Part shown: positions 50,188-59,633 of the stretch, one piece after another
Layout: every line of letters begins with the position of its first letter
How positions within the stretch are numbered: the first letter of the stretch is position 1
Assembly (NCBI GenBank): GCA_026394395.1
Contig: JAPKYK010000001.1
Coordinates: 62,001 to 126,000 of the forward strand
From: Methanomassiliicoccales archaeon
GTDB taxonomy: Archaea; Thermoplasmatota; Thermoplasmata; Methanomassiliicoccales; UBA472
Length of the DNA stretch: 64,000 bases
Direction: 5' to 3'
The notes under the pieces: generated by a model
What the model saw: the letters and a program-made list of their open reading frames with translations, nothing else
Database searches by the model: none
Told to the model about the DNA's origin: nothing
Position numbers and translations under genes: made by a program

Positions 50188-51441
50188 ATGGCAGCCAAGA
50201 CCTTCGCTCAGAAGGTGCTATCCCGGGCCAGCGGAAAAGAGGCCTACCCAGGTGACATAGTCTCGGCCAAGATCGACCTGACCATGTCCCACGAGAACGC
50301 CGCCCTGGTCCTGAGGTCCTTCAAGGAGATGGGGGCCAAGCAGGTCTGGGACCCGGAAAAGGTCGTCCTGCTTTTCGACCACCGCATCCCGGCCAACACC
50401 ACCAAGACCGCCGAGGGCCACCGATCCGTTCGTCAGTTCGTACGGCAGGAAGGCCTGCCCAACTTCTATGACCTGAGGGAAGGCATCTGCCATCAGGTGC
50501 TGCCGGAGAAGGGGCACGCCCTGCCTGGAAGGCTCATCGTCGGTACAGATTCCCACACCACCACCTACGGCGCTTTCGGCGCTTTCTCCACTGGGATAGG
50601 AGCCACGGAGATGGCCGCGGTATGGGCCACCGGTGAGCTGTGGATGAAGGTTCCGCACACGTTCAGGTTCCACCTCAACGGAAAGCTGGAAGGGCCGGTC
50701 TCGGCCAAGGATGTCATACTTCACCTCATCGGCAAGATGGGCGCGGACGGCTGCGATTACCGCTGCGCGGAGTTCACCGGTCCGGTGGTCGACGACATGT
50801 CCATGTCCGGCCGCATGACCATGTGCAACATGAGCATGGAGATGGGGGCCAAGGCAGGCGTGACCTTCCCGGACGCCAAGACCAAGGACTATCTCAAGGG
50901 CAGGACGGAAGTGCCCTGGCAGCCCGTGCTGACCGACGAGGGAGCGGAGGTGGAGAAGAACATCGACCTGGACCTGACCGGGCTTTCGCCGCAGGTAGCC
51001 TACCCGCATTCCGTGGACAATGTGAAGGCGGTGGAGGAGATGGCTGGCATCCCTGTCGACCAGGCCGTGATCGGCTCCTGCACCAACGGCCGGGCCGAGG
51101 ACCTGCTGGCAGCCGAGAAGGTCCTGCACGGTCGCAAGATACCTGACACCGTCCGGCTGATAGTGGTCCCGGCGTCCCGCGAGGTGTACCTGTGGGCGGC
51201 GGACAGCGGGATACTGTCATCGTTGGTCAGGTCCGGGGCCATAGTCACCAATCCCGGCTGCGGGCCGTGCCTGGGCGCGCACCAGGGCCTGCTGGCCGCC
51301 GGGGAGAGATGCATCGCCACCACTAACCGCAACTTCAAGGGGAGGATGGGCTCCCCGGACTCCGAGGTCTACTTGGCCTCGCCAGCCACCGTAGCCGCTT
51401 CGGCTCTAAAAGGGGTCATAGCCGACCCCCGGGAGGCCTGA
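50188..51441 (+). CDS. 3-isopropylmalate dehydratase / homoaconitase, large subunit
   Basis: 417 aa of the LeuC/HACN family: IVGTDSHTTTYGAFGAFSTGIGATEMAA (substrate and cluster), Cys ligands in VIGSCTNGRAEDL and TNPGCGPCLGAHQGLL for the [4Fe-4S] cluster. It works with the small subunit 2 nt downstream to isomerise 2-isopropylmalate (leucine) or homocitrate (lysine/coenzyme B). Archaeal annotation between the two cannot be settled by sequence alone. Confidence 0.92.
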   Translation: MAAKTFAQKVLSRASGKEAYPGDIVSAKIDLTMSHENAALVLRSFKEMGAKQVWDPEKVVLLFDHRIPANTTKTAEGHRSVRQFVRQEGLPNFYDLREGICHQVLPEKGHALPGRLIVGTDSHTTTYGAFGAFSTGIGATEMAAVWATGELWMKVPHTFRFHLNGKLEGPVSAKDVILHLIGKMGADGCDYRCAEFTGPVVDDMSMSGRMTMCNMSMEMGAKAGVTFPDAKTKDYLKGRTEVPWQPVLTDEGAEVEKNIDLDLTGLSPQVAYPHSVDNVKAVEEMAGIPVDQAVIGSCTNGRAEDLLAAEKVLHGRKIPDTVRLIVVPASREVYLWAADSGILSSLVRSGAIVTNPGCGPCLGAHQGLLAAGERCIATTNRNFKGRMGSPDSEVYLASPATVAASALKGVIADPREA

Positions 51442-51443
51442 AG

Positions 51444-51926
51444 ATGAGGGGCAAGGTCTGGAGGTACGGAGACCATATCAACACCGACGTGATCATCCCC
51501 GGGCGATACCTGGACGACTACGACCCGAAGAACCTGGCCAAGCACGCCCTGGAGGACCTGGACGTCACATTCGCCAAAGGGGTCGCTTACGGCGACATCA
51601 TCGTGGCCGGGAGGAACTTCGGCTGCGGTTCCAGCCGAGAGCAGGCACCGCTAGCGCTGAAATACGCTGGAGTAGGCGCGGTGGTGGCACCAAGCTTCGC
51701 CCGCATATTCTATCGCAACGCCATCAACGTCGGCCTTCCGGTGATAGAATGCGACGCCACCGACATGTTCAACAAGGGCGATGTGGCGCTGATCAATCTG
51801 GAAAAGGGGATAATCGTCAACGAGTCCAACGGCCGCAAGGGCAGGTTCGAGCCCTTGCCGGAGTTCTTGTTGGTAATTCTCAAGGAAGGAGGGCTGGTTC
51901 CCTACATCGCCAAGAGGCTGCGATAG
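51444..51926 (+). CDS. 3-isopropylmalate dehydratase / homoaconitase, small subunit
   Basis: 160 aa: [23 protein letters not shown] carries the swivel-domain substrate loop; [21 protein letters not shown] is the active-site Ser motif; [19 protein letters not shown] follows. The YLDDYDP loop decides the substrate but I cannot assign it. It starts 2 nt after the large subunit. The 160-bp gap after it holds only the rpoK promoter. Confidence 0.9.
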   Translation: MRGKVWRYGDHINTDVIIPGRYLDDYDPKNLAKHALEDLDVTFAKGVAYGDIIVAGRNFGCGSSREQAPLALKYAGVGAVVAPSFARIFYRNAINVGLPVIECDATDMFNKGDVALINLEKGIIVNESNGRKGRFEPLPEFLLVILKEGGLVPYIAKRLR

Positions 51927-52034
51927 GGCAAGGTATATAAGTGGGGAAGGATTGCGGAAAAGTGGCAGCGTCCCATTCACCATCTGAAACACATCAAAAA
52001 ACGTGTCTGGCATGCCCTGAGCAGGTCGTGAAAA

Positions 52035-52043
52035 AATTTATAA
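52035..52043 (+). promoter_or_regulatory. Box A of the rpoK-rps2-memo unit
   Basis: TTTATAAGC at about 52035-52043 predicts a start near 52065 and a 20-nt leader with GGTGA 4-5 nt before the rpoK ATG. Confidence 0.45.
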
Positions 52044-52085
52044 GCCCCTCGATAATATGGGGACACTCCCCCTTATGGTGAACTC

Positions 52086-52259
52086 ATGAAGTATACAAGA
52101 TTTGAAAAGGCGCGAATCATCGGTGCCAGGGCACTCCAGATATCCCTGGGTGCGCCTGTTCTTCTGGAGATTCCCGAAGGAATGATCGATCCGTTCGCCA
52201 TTTCTCAGCTTGAGTTCGACAGGGGCGTTATCCCGATTACCGTAAAACGCGATATATGA
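52086..52259 (+). CDS. rpoK: DNA-directed RNA polymerase subunit K (Rpb6)
   Basis: 57 aa. [46 protein letters not shown] is the Rpb6/omega core that clamps the largest RNA polymerase subunit. GGTGA lies just before the ATG. It begins a conserved archaeal order rpoK-rps2-memo; rps2 follows after 10 nt. Confidence 0.95.
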   Translation: MKYTRFEKARIIGARALQISLGAPVLLEIPEGMIDPFAISQLEFDRGVIPITVKRDI

Positions 52260-52269
52260 GGTTGTTTAA

Positions 52270-52881
52270 ATGAGCGACGAGTCCAAGACCGAGCTTCTCG
52301 TACCAGAGGACGTTTATCTGACCTCTGGTGTTCACATTGGCACCCAGCAGAAGAGTGCTGACATGAAGGGTTTCATCTTCAAGGTCAGGACCGACGGCCT
52401 TTACGTCATGGACGTAAAGCAGACCGACGTCCGCATCCGCGCCGCGGCCAAGTTCCTGGCCCGCTTCAAGACCGACCGTATATTGATCGTCTCTGCCAGG
52501 CAGTACGGGCAGAAGCCGGTCAGGATCATGTCCAAGGCCATCGGGGCCATGTACTTCGAGGAGAGGCTCATACCCGGATCCCTGACCAACCCAGTGCTTA
52601 ACCGCTTCATCGAGCCAGATGTCATCGTGGTCACCGACCCCGCCGCCGACCAGCAGGCGGTCGCCGAGGCCCTGAACATCGGAATTCCGATCGTGGCCCT
52701 GTGCGACGCCAATAACGAGACGAGGAACGTCGACCTGGTCATACCGACCAACAACAAGGGCCGCCGCTCCCTGGCCTGCGTCTACTGGTTGCTGACCCGC
52801 GAGATCCTGAAGGAGCAGGGGAAGCTGACCCGGAACGAGGATTTCAAGCTGAACATCGACGACTTCGAAGCCAGCCTGTAA
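52270..52881 (+). CDS. rps2: 30S ribosomal protein S2
   Basis: 203 aa. [81 protein letters not shown] (read in parts) match archaeal uS2. Between rpoK and memo, as in most archaea. Confidence 0.96.
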   Translation: MSDESKTELLVPEDVYLTSGVHIGTQQKSADMKGFIFKVRTDGLYVMDVKQTDVRIRAAAKFLARFKTDRILIVSARQYGQKPVRIMSKAIGAMYFEERLIPGSLTNPVLNRFIEPDVIVVTDPAADQQAVAEALNIGIPIVALCDANNETRNVDLVIPTNNKGRRSLACVYWLLTREILKEQGKLTRNEDFKLNIDDFEASL

Positions 52882-52921
52882 ACCCCAACCCTTTTCAACT
52901 CCCTTTCCCTTATTTTCATTC

Positions 52922-53740
52922 ATGGTACGCCGTGCGGCCGTGGCCGGACAGTTCTACTCCTCGTCCCGAGAGGCCCTGCTAAAAGAAGTGGAGGGGTGTT
53001 TCCTCTCTCCCCTTGGCCCCGGGCACATGCCGCAGGTCGTAAAGAAAGGGGAGCGCCGCTTGGTGGGCGCGGTGGCGCCCCACGCCGGTCTGGTGTTCTC
53101 CGGGCCAGTGGCCGCGCACGTCTACGCGGAGATGGCCAAGGACGGGATACCAGAGACCGTGGTGATCATCGGTCCCAACCACACGGGTTATGGGCGGGCG
53201 GTCTCAGCTTGCAGTGAGGATTTCGAGACCCCGTTAGGAACCGTTAAAGTGGATCGTGAGATAGTGGCTAGGCTCCGCGGCGTAGTGGAAATTGATCGTA
53301 CGGCGCACCTGTACGAGCATAGCCTGGAAGTGCAATTGCCTTTCCTACAATACCTGTCCTCAGTGGTCAAGATCGTCCCGATTGTCATGGGGCAACAAGA
53401 CCTAGTCATAGTCAGGGAGACGGCCAAGATTCTAAAGGAAGCTTGCCAGGGTAAGGACATACTTTTCTTGGCCTCATCTGATTTCTCGCATTACGTCTCC
53501 GCCGAGACGGCCAAGGAGAACGACGGCAAGGTGCTCGATCGCATCCTGGACCTTGATGCGGAAGGTGTGATGGAGGTGGTGGAAGCGGGCGACATCAGCA
53601 TGTGCGGTCCGGGTCCTGTGGCTACCATGATGTTAGCATCCGGTGGAAGCAAAGCACGCCTGCTCCATTACGGCAATTCCGGGGACGTCCGCCCCATGGA
53701 CCAGGTAGTGGGATACGCGGCTGTTGTCGTTGAAAAGTGA
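52922..53740 (+). CDS. MEMO1-family protein (AmmeMemoRadiSam system protein B)
   Basis: 272 aa. RRAAVAGQFYSSS, VAPHAGLVFSGPVAAHVYAEM, IGPNHTGYG, EHSLEVQLPFLQYL, SSDFSHYV and CGPGPVATMM are all hallmark MEMO sites, including the metal-binding His/Asp/Cys set related to extradiol dioxygenases. The family is proposed to act with AMMECR1 and a radical SAM enzyme, but its reaction is unproven. It sits 40 nt after rps2 as usual in archaea. Confidence 0.92.
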   Translation: MVRRAAVAGQFYSSSREALLKEVEGCFLSPLGPGHMPQVVKKGERRLVGAVAPHAGLVFSGPVAAHVYAEMAKDGIPETVVIIGPNHTGYGRAVSACSEDFETPLGTVKVDREIVARLRGVVEIDRTAHLYEHSLEVQLPFLQYLSSVVKIVPIVMGQQDLVIVRETAKILKEACQGKDILFLASSDFSHYVSAETAKENDGKVLDRILDLDAEGVMEVVEAGDISMCGPGPVATMMLASGGSKARLLHYGNSGDVRPMDQVVGYAAVVVEK

Positions 53741-53813
53741 AAGTCAGGGCGTCCTTGAAATTGTAAATATATACTGGAAGGCATATATGCATCAACCCCT
53801 CCCAGAGGGGCAC

Positions 53814-54806
53814 ATGATGGAGACGATTGGAATGGATGGAACCAAGACTTGTCCTTACTGTGGTAAGTTGGCCTCGGCCGACGCCCAGTTCTGCCAAGGC
53901 TGCGGCCGAAGCATCAGCTCGCCTCAGCAGGGAGGATATGAACAGCCTCCTCAGAACTATCAACAGCCTCCCCAGCAGAACTACCAAGCGCCCCCACCCT
54001 ACGGTATGCCAGCCTATGGAGCACCTCCGGTAGGCTACGGCTACGGTGGCGGAGCCAAGGGTCAGATCGCCGGGGCGGTCCAGAACCGCAATATTACTGA
54101 TATAATAATGAGCGGAATATGGGCACTATGGCCAATAGTTTCTGTAATTTTAGCGGTAATAATCGGAATTGTAATTATTATTGCCTTCTGGGCCACAATG
54201 GATTTGGCTGGATTAGTCATTGGAGCCGTTGTTGCATTAGTGATTGGCATATTTTTATTAGCACTATTAAATTATAAATTATTGAAAAGGATGGACGAGC
54301 ATCGGAAGAGGGAAACGGCTCTGCGCATGGGCATAATATCCTATCTCAAGGAAAAGGGGGCCGAGGCTCAGAGAGCTCAGCTTATCTCTAACGAGATCTC
54401 CGCTCTGGAGAGCATAAATCAAGAGGCGATGTATAAGGAAAAGGAGAGGACCCCGGTCCTGTGGACCATCATTAGTTTGATACCTCTGCTAAATCTGATA
54501 GTAATGTACTTCCTTGGCGAATACCCGTTCGACCACGACAAGAGATGGCACGCCTTTACCCAATACACTCAAGCGGCCTGCCAGAAGTTGGGCATAAATG
54601 TAATGACACCGTCTTGGAGCACCCTTAAAGAAAGACCCAATTTAATATTACTAATCGTAATATTAGTACTGTCTGTAATCACAATAACCGCACCCGTGGC
54701 GTTGATTGTAATATTATATTGGTACTATATCATAATAAAGGACCTCAACGACCACTTCACCGCGCAGTGGCAGTTCGAGGACCAGCTGATGGCCCAGCTG
54801 CGTTAA
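53814..54806 (+). CDS. Zinc-ribbon multi-pass membrane protein with P/Q-rich linker
   Basis: 330 aa. A zinc ribbon (KTCPYCGKLASADAQFCQGCGR) is followed by a proline-glutamine-glycine-rich linker (SPQQGGYEQPPQNYQQPPQQ), then four to five helices in two clusters around a charged loop (residues ~165-235) and a final pair. The transmembrane parts use many AT-rich Ile and Val codons (ATA, ATT, TTA), unlike the rest. Role unknown; resembles TM/zinc-ribbon proteins of membrane stress or cell division. ATG 53814 has GAGGGG ~5 nt upstream and AAATATATAC for a box A at 53766. Confidence 0.75.
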   Translation: MMETIGMDGTKTCPYCGKLASADAQFCQGCGRSISSPQQGGYEQPPQNYQQPPQQNYQAPPPYGMPAYGAPPVGYGYGGGAKGQIAGAVQNRNITDIIMSGIWALWPIVSVILAVIIGIVIIIAFWATMDLAGLVIGAVVALVIGIFLLALLNYKLLKRMDEHRKRETALRMGIISYLKEKGAEAQRAQLISNEISALESINQEAMYKEKERTPVLWTIISLIPLLNLIVMYFLGEYPFDHDKRWHAFTQYTQAACQKLGINVMTPSWSTLKERPNLILLIVILVLSVITITAPVALIVILYWYYIIIKDLNDHFTAQWQFEDQLMAQLR

Positions 54807-54820
54807 AAAAGAAAAAAACC

Positions 54821-54838
54821 GTGGGGGTCTTTCCCCAC
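54821..54838. terminator. Bidirectional intrinsic terminator
   Basis: GTGGGG-GTCTTT-CCCCAC is a perfect 6-bp stem with TTTT and more T on the right and, read from the other strand, GGTTTTTTTC on the left. It ends the zinc-ribbon gene and the convergent RPA-associated gene. Confidence 0.75.
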
Positions 54839-54850
54839 TTTTAAATTTTT

Positions 54851-55735
54851 TTATATTTTTCTCATCCTACCTAGCACGGGCTCATACACGAACCCCTTGT
54901 CCAGGAGGGAATTGGCGATGTTGTCCAGCTCCTCGCGCTCGATGCCAGACTCCTTGGCCTTCTTGACCACTTCGTCCCAGGCCGCGCCGCGACCGGAATC
55001 CAGGCTTTCGATCATGGACAGAACCAGCGCCTCCTTGTCCACGTCATCCTCTTCCTCCGCCACCTCGATCTCCTCCGTTGAAGCGGAGTCGACTGGCATG
55101 TCCGGTCCGGTCTGATATTCAGGCAGCAGGAACTTGAGGGCGTCGGCCACCATGTTGCGGTAGTTGGTAAGGTCGTCCGGATTATAATGCTGCACGCTGA
55201 GCGCCGCTCCCTCGGCCAACGGGCGGCTGAAGCCAATCTGCATGAGCTTCTCGGCGTCCGGCTCTCCCAGCTTCATGGCCTCCATCATGGCCGATATGCG
55301 GTCCGAGGTGGCCTGACAGGTCTCCAGTACCCATCCGTCGCGGACAGGCGCCTCTACTTTGCCAATCCTCTCGGGGCGGATGGAGACGTACAGCTTCCCC
55401 TCCTCGGGGGAATAGGTGCGGAACTTGCCGACCACGGCCACGAAGCAGGGTGGTTGCAGCTTGGCCAAGGCCATGCTGGCCTCGGGCTGGTACTGCCCGG
55501 CGGTCAGATAGAACGTCCCGGTGGGGTCGGTGATCTTCGCGCGCCAAACAGGCTCGTTCTCGTTGCCCACGTTCTCGTTGTCGGTGAGCACGCCCACCAC
55601 GAAGATGCGGTTGATCTTGGCCCCGAGCGGGGATATCAGGTAGGAGGGGGCCTTCTCCCCCTCGCCCTTAATCTCGTAGCTCGAGGAATTGAACTCGGCG
55701 GCAAAGACCCTCCAGGCCACTTCCCTGGATATCAA
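54851..55735 (-). CDS. RPA-associated protein (RPAP, COG3390)
   Basis: 294 aa. An OB fold at residues ~35-135 (INRIFVVGVLTDNENVGNENEPVWRAKITDPTGTFYL read in parts), a helical linker and a C-terminal winged-helix-like segment (DEVVKKAKESGIEREELDNIANSLLDKGFVYEP). Archaeal RPAPs bind RPA and are cotranscribed with it; the start here overlaps the RPA stop in ATGA, as in other Euryarchaeota. Confidence 0.9.
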   Translation of the reverse strand: MISREVAWRVFAAEFNSSSYEIKGEGEKAPSYLISPLGAKINRIFVVGVLTDNENVGNENEPVWRAKITDPTGTFYLTAGQYQPEASMALAKLQPPCFVAVVGKFRTYSPEEGKLYVSIRPERIGKVEAPVRDGWVLETCQATSDRISAMMEAMKLGEPDAEKLMQIGFSRPLAEGAALSVQHYNPDDLTNYRNMVADALKFLLPEYQTGPDMPVDSASTEEIEVAEEEDDVDKEALVLSMIESLDSGRGAAWDEVVKKAKESGIEREELDNIANSLLDKGFVYEPVLGRMRKI

Positions 55736-57057
55736 TTGAATCCCTCCATCTCAGTAAGGAGCTTGGCGCCCTCTTCCCTCACGTCCTTCGAGTAGAGCTC
55801 CGCCTTCTTGGCTATCATCATCGGGCCGAAGTCATCGCTGCGCACCATACCCCGTACCTCCAGGGTCCGGGCGAACAGCTTCTCATCGGCCATCTCCTTT
55901 ATCAGGTCCGGGTTCCGCTCCTCCAGGGTGAGCTTGACCGCCTCCTCCATGTTCAGCCCGAGAAGCTTCTCGGTCAGCTCCTTTCCAAAGACCACGTTAA
56001 GCGAGGACGTGCCGTCGTCCAGGATGGCCTTGATCCTGAGATCGTCGACACCCTTCACCTTACCGTGTATGCGGCAGGCGCTCTTCTGCAGCACCCGGCG
56101 GCAGTCGGGGCAGCGCATGATCAGTCCGCTGCCCTCGCGCACGTCCACCAGGGTCCCGTGGACCACCGCATCCATGGCCCCTCCGGACAGCTCGATGTCC
56201 TCTAGGGTCCTGACCTTGGGGGAGGCGGACGAAATGTCGCCCAGCGCTCCTTTCGCCAGCATCTGCACCTCGGCCCGGTCGCCCAGGTTAAGCTTGGGCA
56301 CGCCCCTCCAGCTCTTGACGTAGGCGCCCACGATGCGCACTTCCGCCCCCTCGGTCAGCTTGGCCTCGCCCCAGACGGTGAACTCGGCGCTCCCGGTATC
56401 ATCGGTGAGGATGCCGGTGATGATGGTCTTCTTCTCCCCGGAGGCGGTTATCTCCTTGCTCTCCAGTCCGGAGACCTTGCCGGAGATGACGACGAAGTTC
56501 ATGCCCTCGGCCAGCTCGGAGACCTTGACCTCCCGGGAACCGCCGCTCCCAGACGGCATCCCGGCCACGTCGAGGACCTCCTCGGACATCTCCACCGCCG
56601 CCCGGTTGCCCAGGTTGAGCTGCGGAGCGCCCTTGTACTCCTTGGTGTAAGCGTTATGAATCAGGACGGTGGCCCCTTCCTGCATCTGGACAGCCTCCGT
56701 CTCCCATATGGTGTAGGGGATCCTGCCGGTCTCGTCGGCCACCAGCCCGTAGACGATGCTCTTGCTGACCCCACCCACCTCGATGGTCTTGGGGTTCACC
56801 GTCAGCACCTTCACCAGCAGGTCGACCGACTGCTCCGATCCGGTGAGGGCCGCCACGGTCTTCCGTCCCCCGCCGCCCGCCAGGGCGTTGGGGTCCCCTC
56901 CCATCTTCTTCACGAGGTTCCTCTTGGCCCAGTCCAGGGTGACCCGATAATGGTTCAAGTAGGTCTCCAGCTCTTTCAATATCTCGTCCTTGTCTGCCTT
57001 TTCCCCGAGCACCCTGGCAACTTCCTCTACGTGGGGTGCGAGCTCTTCTCTATCCAT
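55732..57057 (-). CDS. rpa: Replication protein A (single-stranded DNA binding), OB-fold
   Basis: 441 aa. Coats single-stranded DNA in replication and repair. Helical N-terminus (LAPHVEEVARVLGEKADKDEILKELETYLNHYRV), then three OB folds (~residues 70-180, 185-280, 290-380) with repeated VVHGTLVDVREG/IHNAYTKEYKGAPQLNLGN/VGAYVKSWRGVPKLNLGDR segments, and a zinc finger (CPDCRRVLQKSACRIHG). This is the euryarchaeal RPA41 layout. GGAGG lies 9 nt before the ATG. Confidence 0.94.
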   Translation of the reverse strand: MDREELAPHVEEVARVLGEKADKDEILKELETYLNHYRVTLDWAKRNLVKKMGGDPNALAGGGGRKTVAALTGSEQSVDLLVKVLTVNPKTIEVGGVSKSIVYGLVADETGRIPYTIWETEAVQMQEGATVLIHNAYTKEYKGAPQLNLGNRAAVEMSEEVLDVAGMPSGSGGSREVKVSELAEGMNFVVISGKVSGLESKEITASGEKKTIITGILTDDTGSAEFTVWGEAKLTEGAEVRIVGAYVKSWRGVPKLNLGDRAEVQMLAKGALGDISSASPKVRTLEDIELSGGAMDAVVHGTLVDVREGSGLIMRCPDCRRVLQKSACRIHGKVKGVDDLRIKAILDDGTSSLNVVFGKELTEKLLGLNMEEAVKLTLEERNPDLIKEMADEKLFARTLEVRGMVRSDDFGPMMIAKKAELYSKDVREEGAKLLTEMEGFN

Positions 57058-57208
57058 TTCAATGCCTCCTTTCCTTCAATTAAGGCGGCTCATCATATCC
57101 GTTTCGTTTAATAGCATTATTCACCGCAAATTGAAAATGAACGACGAATAACTAACATTGACTTTGAGCCAGAAAGAATTCGTTTGAAGTGAGCCGATTG
57201 AAAATGGC

Positions 57209-57832
57209 TCACTCGGTGAAGGTCTCGCCGCGCTCGTACTTCTCCTTCAGATGAGAGATTAGTATGTCCCGGTTGTTGCGCAGGTGAGACTCGTACCAGG
57301 CCATCACCACGTCAGCCAGCTTCTCGTGGAACCGATCAAGGTCAAGCTTGGACAAGGGAGAGTCGTAGACCACGAACTGGCCGAATATCCGCTTCCAACC
57401 GGCGTACTTGTAGTAATGCTCGCCTTCGCAATAATCGAAGACCATGCGCATGCAGGGAGTAGAGTCGACGGCGTAGTACATGACCTTCAGGGAATCGCCC
57501 ATGCGCCCCTGGGTCTGGGTGCGGTCCACCAACTGGACCTTGGTCACCGCTTCGAAATCGTACTCGTTCTTGAACCGCCACTTGGTCGGGAACTCCTCAA
57601 ATTGTGCGAACTCGCTGTAAGTGGGCTCCATGTTCAACTGCACGTTGATCCTGGAGAATCTGTTCAGAACGTTCCAGAAATCGTCGATGATGGTGCGGTT
57701 GATGGTGGTCTTTTGGAAGTTGATCTCTTCCTTGTCTTTGGAAATGGCTTCGGTGCGGGCCGAGAGCTCGGCGTCAAGCTTGGCGAACCAGTCCTCGTCC
57801 TTCGCCTTTCCAACCTTTTTATCTGGAACCAT
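57209..57832 (-). CDS. Conserved protein of unknown function
   Basis: 207 aa, soluble and charged. VGKAKDEDWFAKLDAELSARTEAISKDKEEI begins with a helical part, and later WRFKNEYDFEAVTKVQL, YYAVDSTPCMRMVFDY, EGEHYYKYAGWKRIFGQ and LADVVMAWYESHL give an alpha/beta body. I do not recognise it. ATG 57832 is used because GGGAGA lies just upstream and CTTTTTATG fits as box A; longer frames would run into that promoter. Confidence 0.65.
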   Translation of the reverse strand: MVPDKKVGKAKDEDWFAKLDAELSARTEAISKDKEEINFQKTTINRTIIDDFWNVLNRFSRINVQLNMEPTYSEFAQFEEFPTKWRFKNEYDFEAVTKVQLVDRTQTQGRMGDSLKVMYYAVDSTPCMRMVFDYCEGEHYYKYAGWKRIFGQFVVYDSPLSKLDLDRFHEKLADVVMAWYESHLRNNRDILISHLKEKYERGETFTE

Positions 57833-57961
57833 TGGACTCTCCCTTCGCATAATTGCCATACGAACATAAAAAGATATCTCATTCCAATAATAACCCAGCA
57901 ATATTATCGAATACCAGCAAATCCAATAACCTTTTCTAATCACAGTCACTATCGAGGCCCA

Positions 57962-58474
57962 ATGGGCTTGACAGACGGACTGATGTCCTTTTTAAACCAG
58001 GTGGAGGGTGACCCCCTTACCTACTCCGTGGTCTTCCTGTTATACGCCATAGCGGCGACAATATTCCTGCCCATACCGGTGGAGCTGATGCTCTTCCTGA
58101 GCCCGGCGACGCCCTTCTATACCAAAGCATTGCTTCTCGGCGCTGGCAAGGCCATAGGCAGCATATTGGTGTTCTACATCGGGGTGAACGTAGAAAAGCC
58201 GATCCTGCGCCTCTCCGAGAAATGGAAGTTCTTCCGCATGGTCGTCTCCACCTGCAAATGGTTCGTGGACAAGCTCGGTTACATCGGCCTATACCTGATA
58301 ATGAGCGTGCCATTGATGGTGGACACCGTCCCGGTGTACCTGTTCTCGATATTCATGAAGGAGGACAGCAAGAGGGACGTACGCCTTTTCGCCCTGACCA
58401 ATATGGCCGCCGGTGTTACAAGAGCGGCGATAGTCTATTTTGTCTTCATGGAGCTCGACATCAAGATTTTCTGA
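57962..58474 (+). CDS. DedA/YqaA-like (VTT-domain) membrane protein
   Basis: 170 aa with four to five helices. LPIPVELMLFLSPATPF, LGAGKAIGSILVFYIGVNV, and the re-entrant GYIGLYLIMSVPLMVDTVPVYLFS resemble VTT/DedA-like proteins that scramble or flip lipids. The fit is partial. ATG 57962 begins the domain; the box A of purP lies just beyond its stop. Confidence 0.65.
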   Translation: MGLTDGLMSFLNQVEGDPLTYSVVFLLYAIAATIFLPIPVELMLFLSPATPFYTKALLLGAGKAIGSILVFYIGVNVEKPILRLSEKWKFFRMVVSTCKWFVDKLGYIGLYLIMSVPLMVDTVPVYLFSIFMKEDSKRDVRLFALTNMAAGVTRAAIVYFVFMELDIKIF

Positions 58475-58517
58475 GAAGGTTCGAAAGGTTTATATTCGTC
58501 AGGAAAATTTTGAGGTA

Positions 58518-59588
58518 ATGGTCCCGAAAGACAAAATTCTCAAGATCCTCGACGAGTTCGACAAGGACAAGCTCACCGTGGCCACTCTCTGTTCCCACTC
58601 CTCCCTTCAGATTTTTAATGGGGCTAAGAAGGAGGGCTTCAGGACCCTGGGGCTGACGGTGAAGGACAACTTCCGCTACTACGACGCCTTCCCCCTGGGC
58701 CGGCCGGACGAGTTCATGAAGCTGGACAGCTACTCCGACCTGCTGGACAACGTCGACGAGCTGTTGGCCCGCAACGTCATCGTGGTCCCCCACGGTTCCT
58801 TCGTGGAGTACATGGGCACCGACAAGTTCGAGAAGATGCCCGTCCCGACCTTCGGCAACCGCAACGTCCTCCGATGGGAGTCCAACCGGGACAAGATGAG
58901 GGAGTGGTTGGAGACCGCAGGCATCGCCATGCCCACGGTCATAGAGGACCCCAAGACCATCGACCGACCGGTGCTGGTGAAGTACAACGGGGCCAAGGGC
59001 GGCCGGGGCTTCTTCATCGCCAAGGACTACAACGAGTTCAAGATGGGCCTGGACACGGAGCAGGACTACACCATCCAGGAATACATCCTAGGCACCAGGT
59101 ACTACCTGCACTACTTCTACTCGCCGATCAAGCAGGACGGCTTCCGCGTGGCCAACGGTTCCCTGGAGCTGATGTCCATGGACCGCCGCGATGAGAGCAA
59201 CATCGACGAATTGTACAAGCTAGGGGCGTCCGAGGAGCTGAAGAAGCTCGGGCTGTTCCCCTCCTTCGTGGTCACCGGGAACGTCCCTGTGGTCATCCGC
59301 GAGAGCCTGCTGCCCAGGGTGTTCGATATGGGTGAGGAAGTGGTCAAACGGTCCTACGAGCTTTTCGGCGGGATGATCGGGCCGTTCTGCCTGGAAGGCA
59401 TCGTGACGGACAAGCTAGAATTCAAAGTGTTCGAGATATCCTCGCGCATCGTCGCCGGCTCCAACCCGTTCATCTCCGGCTCTCCCTACTCCGACCTGAC
59501 GGAGGAGAACATGAGCACCGGACGCCGCATCTCCCGGGAGATCAAGAACGCGGTCCGGACCAACAACCTGGACAAGGTCATCTCGTAA
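58518..59588 (+). CDS. purP: FAICAR synthetase PurP (formate-dependent)
   Basis: 356 aa. PurP converts AICAR, formate and ATP to FAICAR in archaeal purine synthesis. TVATLCSHSSLQIFNGAKKEGFRTLGL, VPHGSFVEYMG, PTFGNRNVLRWE, VKYNGAKGGRGFFIAKDY and FCLEGIVTDKLEFKVFEISSRIVAGSN (given in parts) are its ATP-grasp motifs. TTTATATTC at about 58491 lies ~26 nt before ATG 58518, so the mRNA is leaderless. Confidence 0.96.
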   Translation: MVPKDKILKILDEFDKDKLTVATLCSHSSLQIFNGAKKEGFRTLGLTVKDNFRYYDAFPLGRPDEFMKLDSYSDLLDNVDELLARNVIVVPHGSFVEYMGTDKFEKMPVPTFGNRNVLRWESNRDKMREWLETAGIAMPTVIEDPKTIDRPVLVKYNGAKGGRGFFIAKDYNEFKMGLDTEQDYTIQEYILGTRYYLHYFYSPIKQDGFRVANGSLELMSMDRRDESNIDELYKLGASEELKKLGLFPSFVVTGNVPVVIRESLLPRVFDMGEEVVKRSYELFGGMIGPFCLEGIVTDKLEFKVFEISSRIVAGSNPFISGSPYSDLTEENMSTGRRISREIKNAVRTNNLDKVIS

Positions 59589-59633
59589 GATGACCAATAT
59601 TTTTTATTAAAAAAGGAAAGGGGCGCAGCCGAT

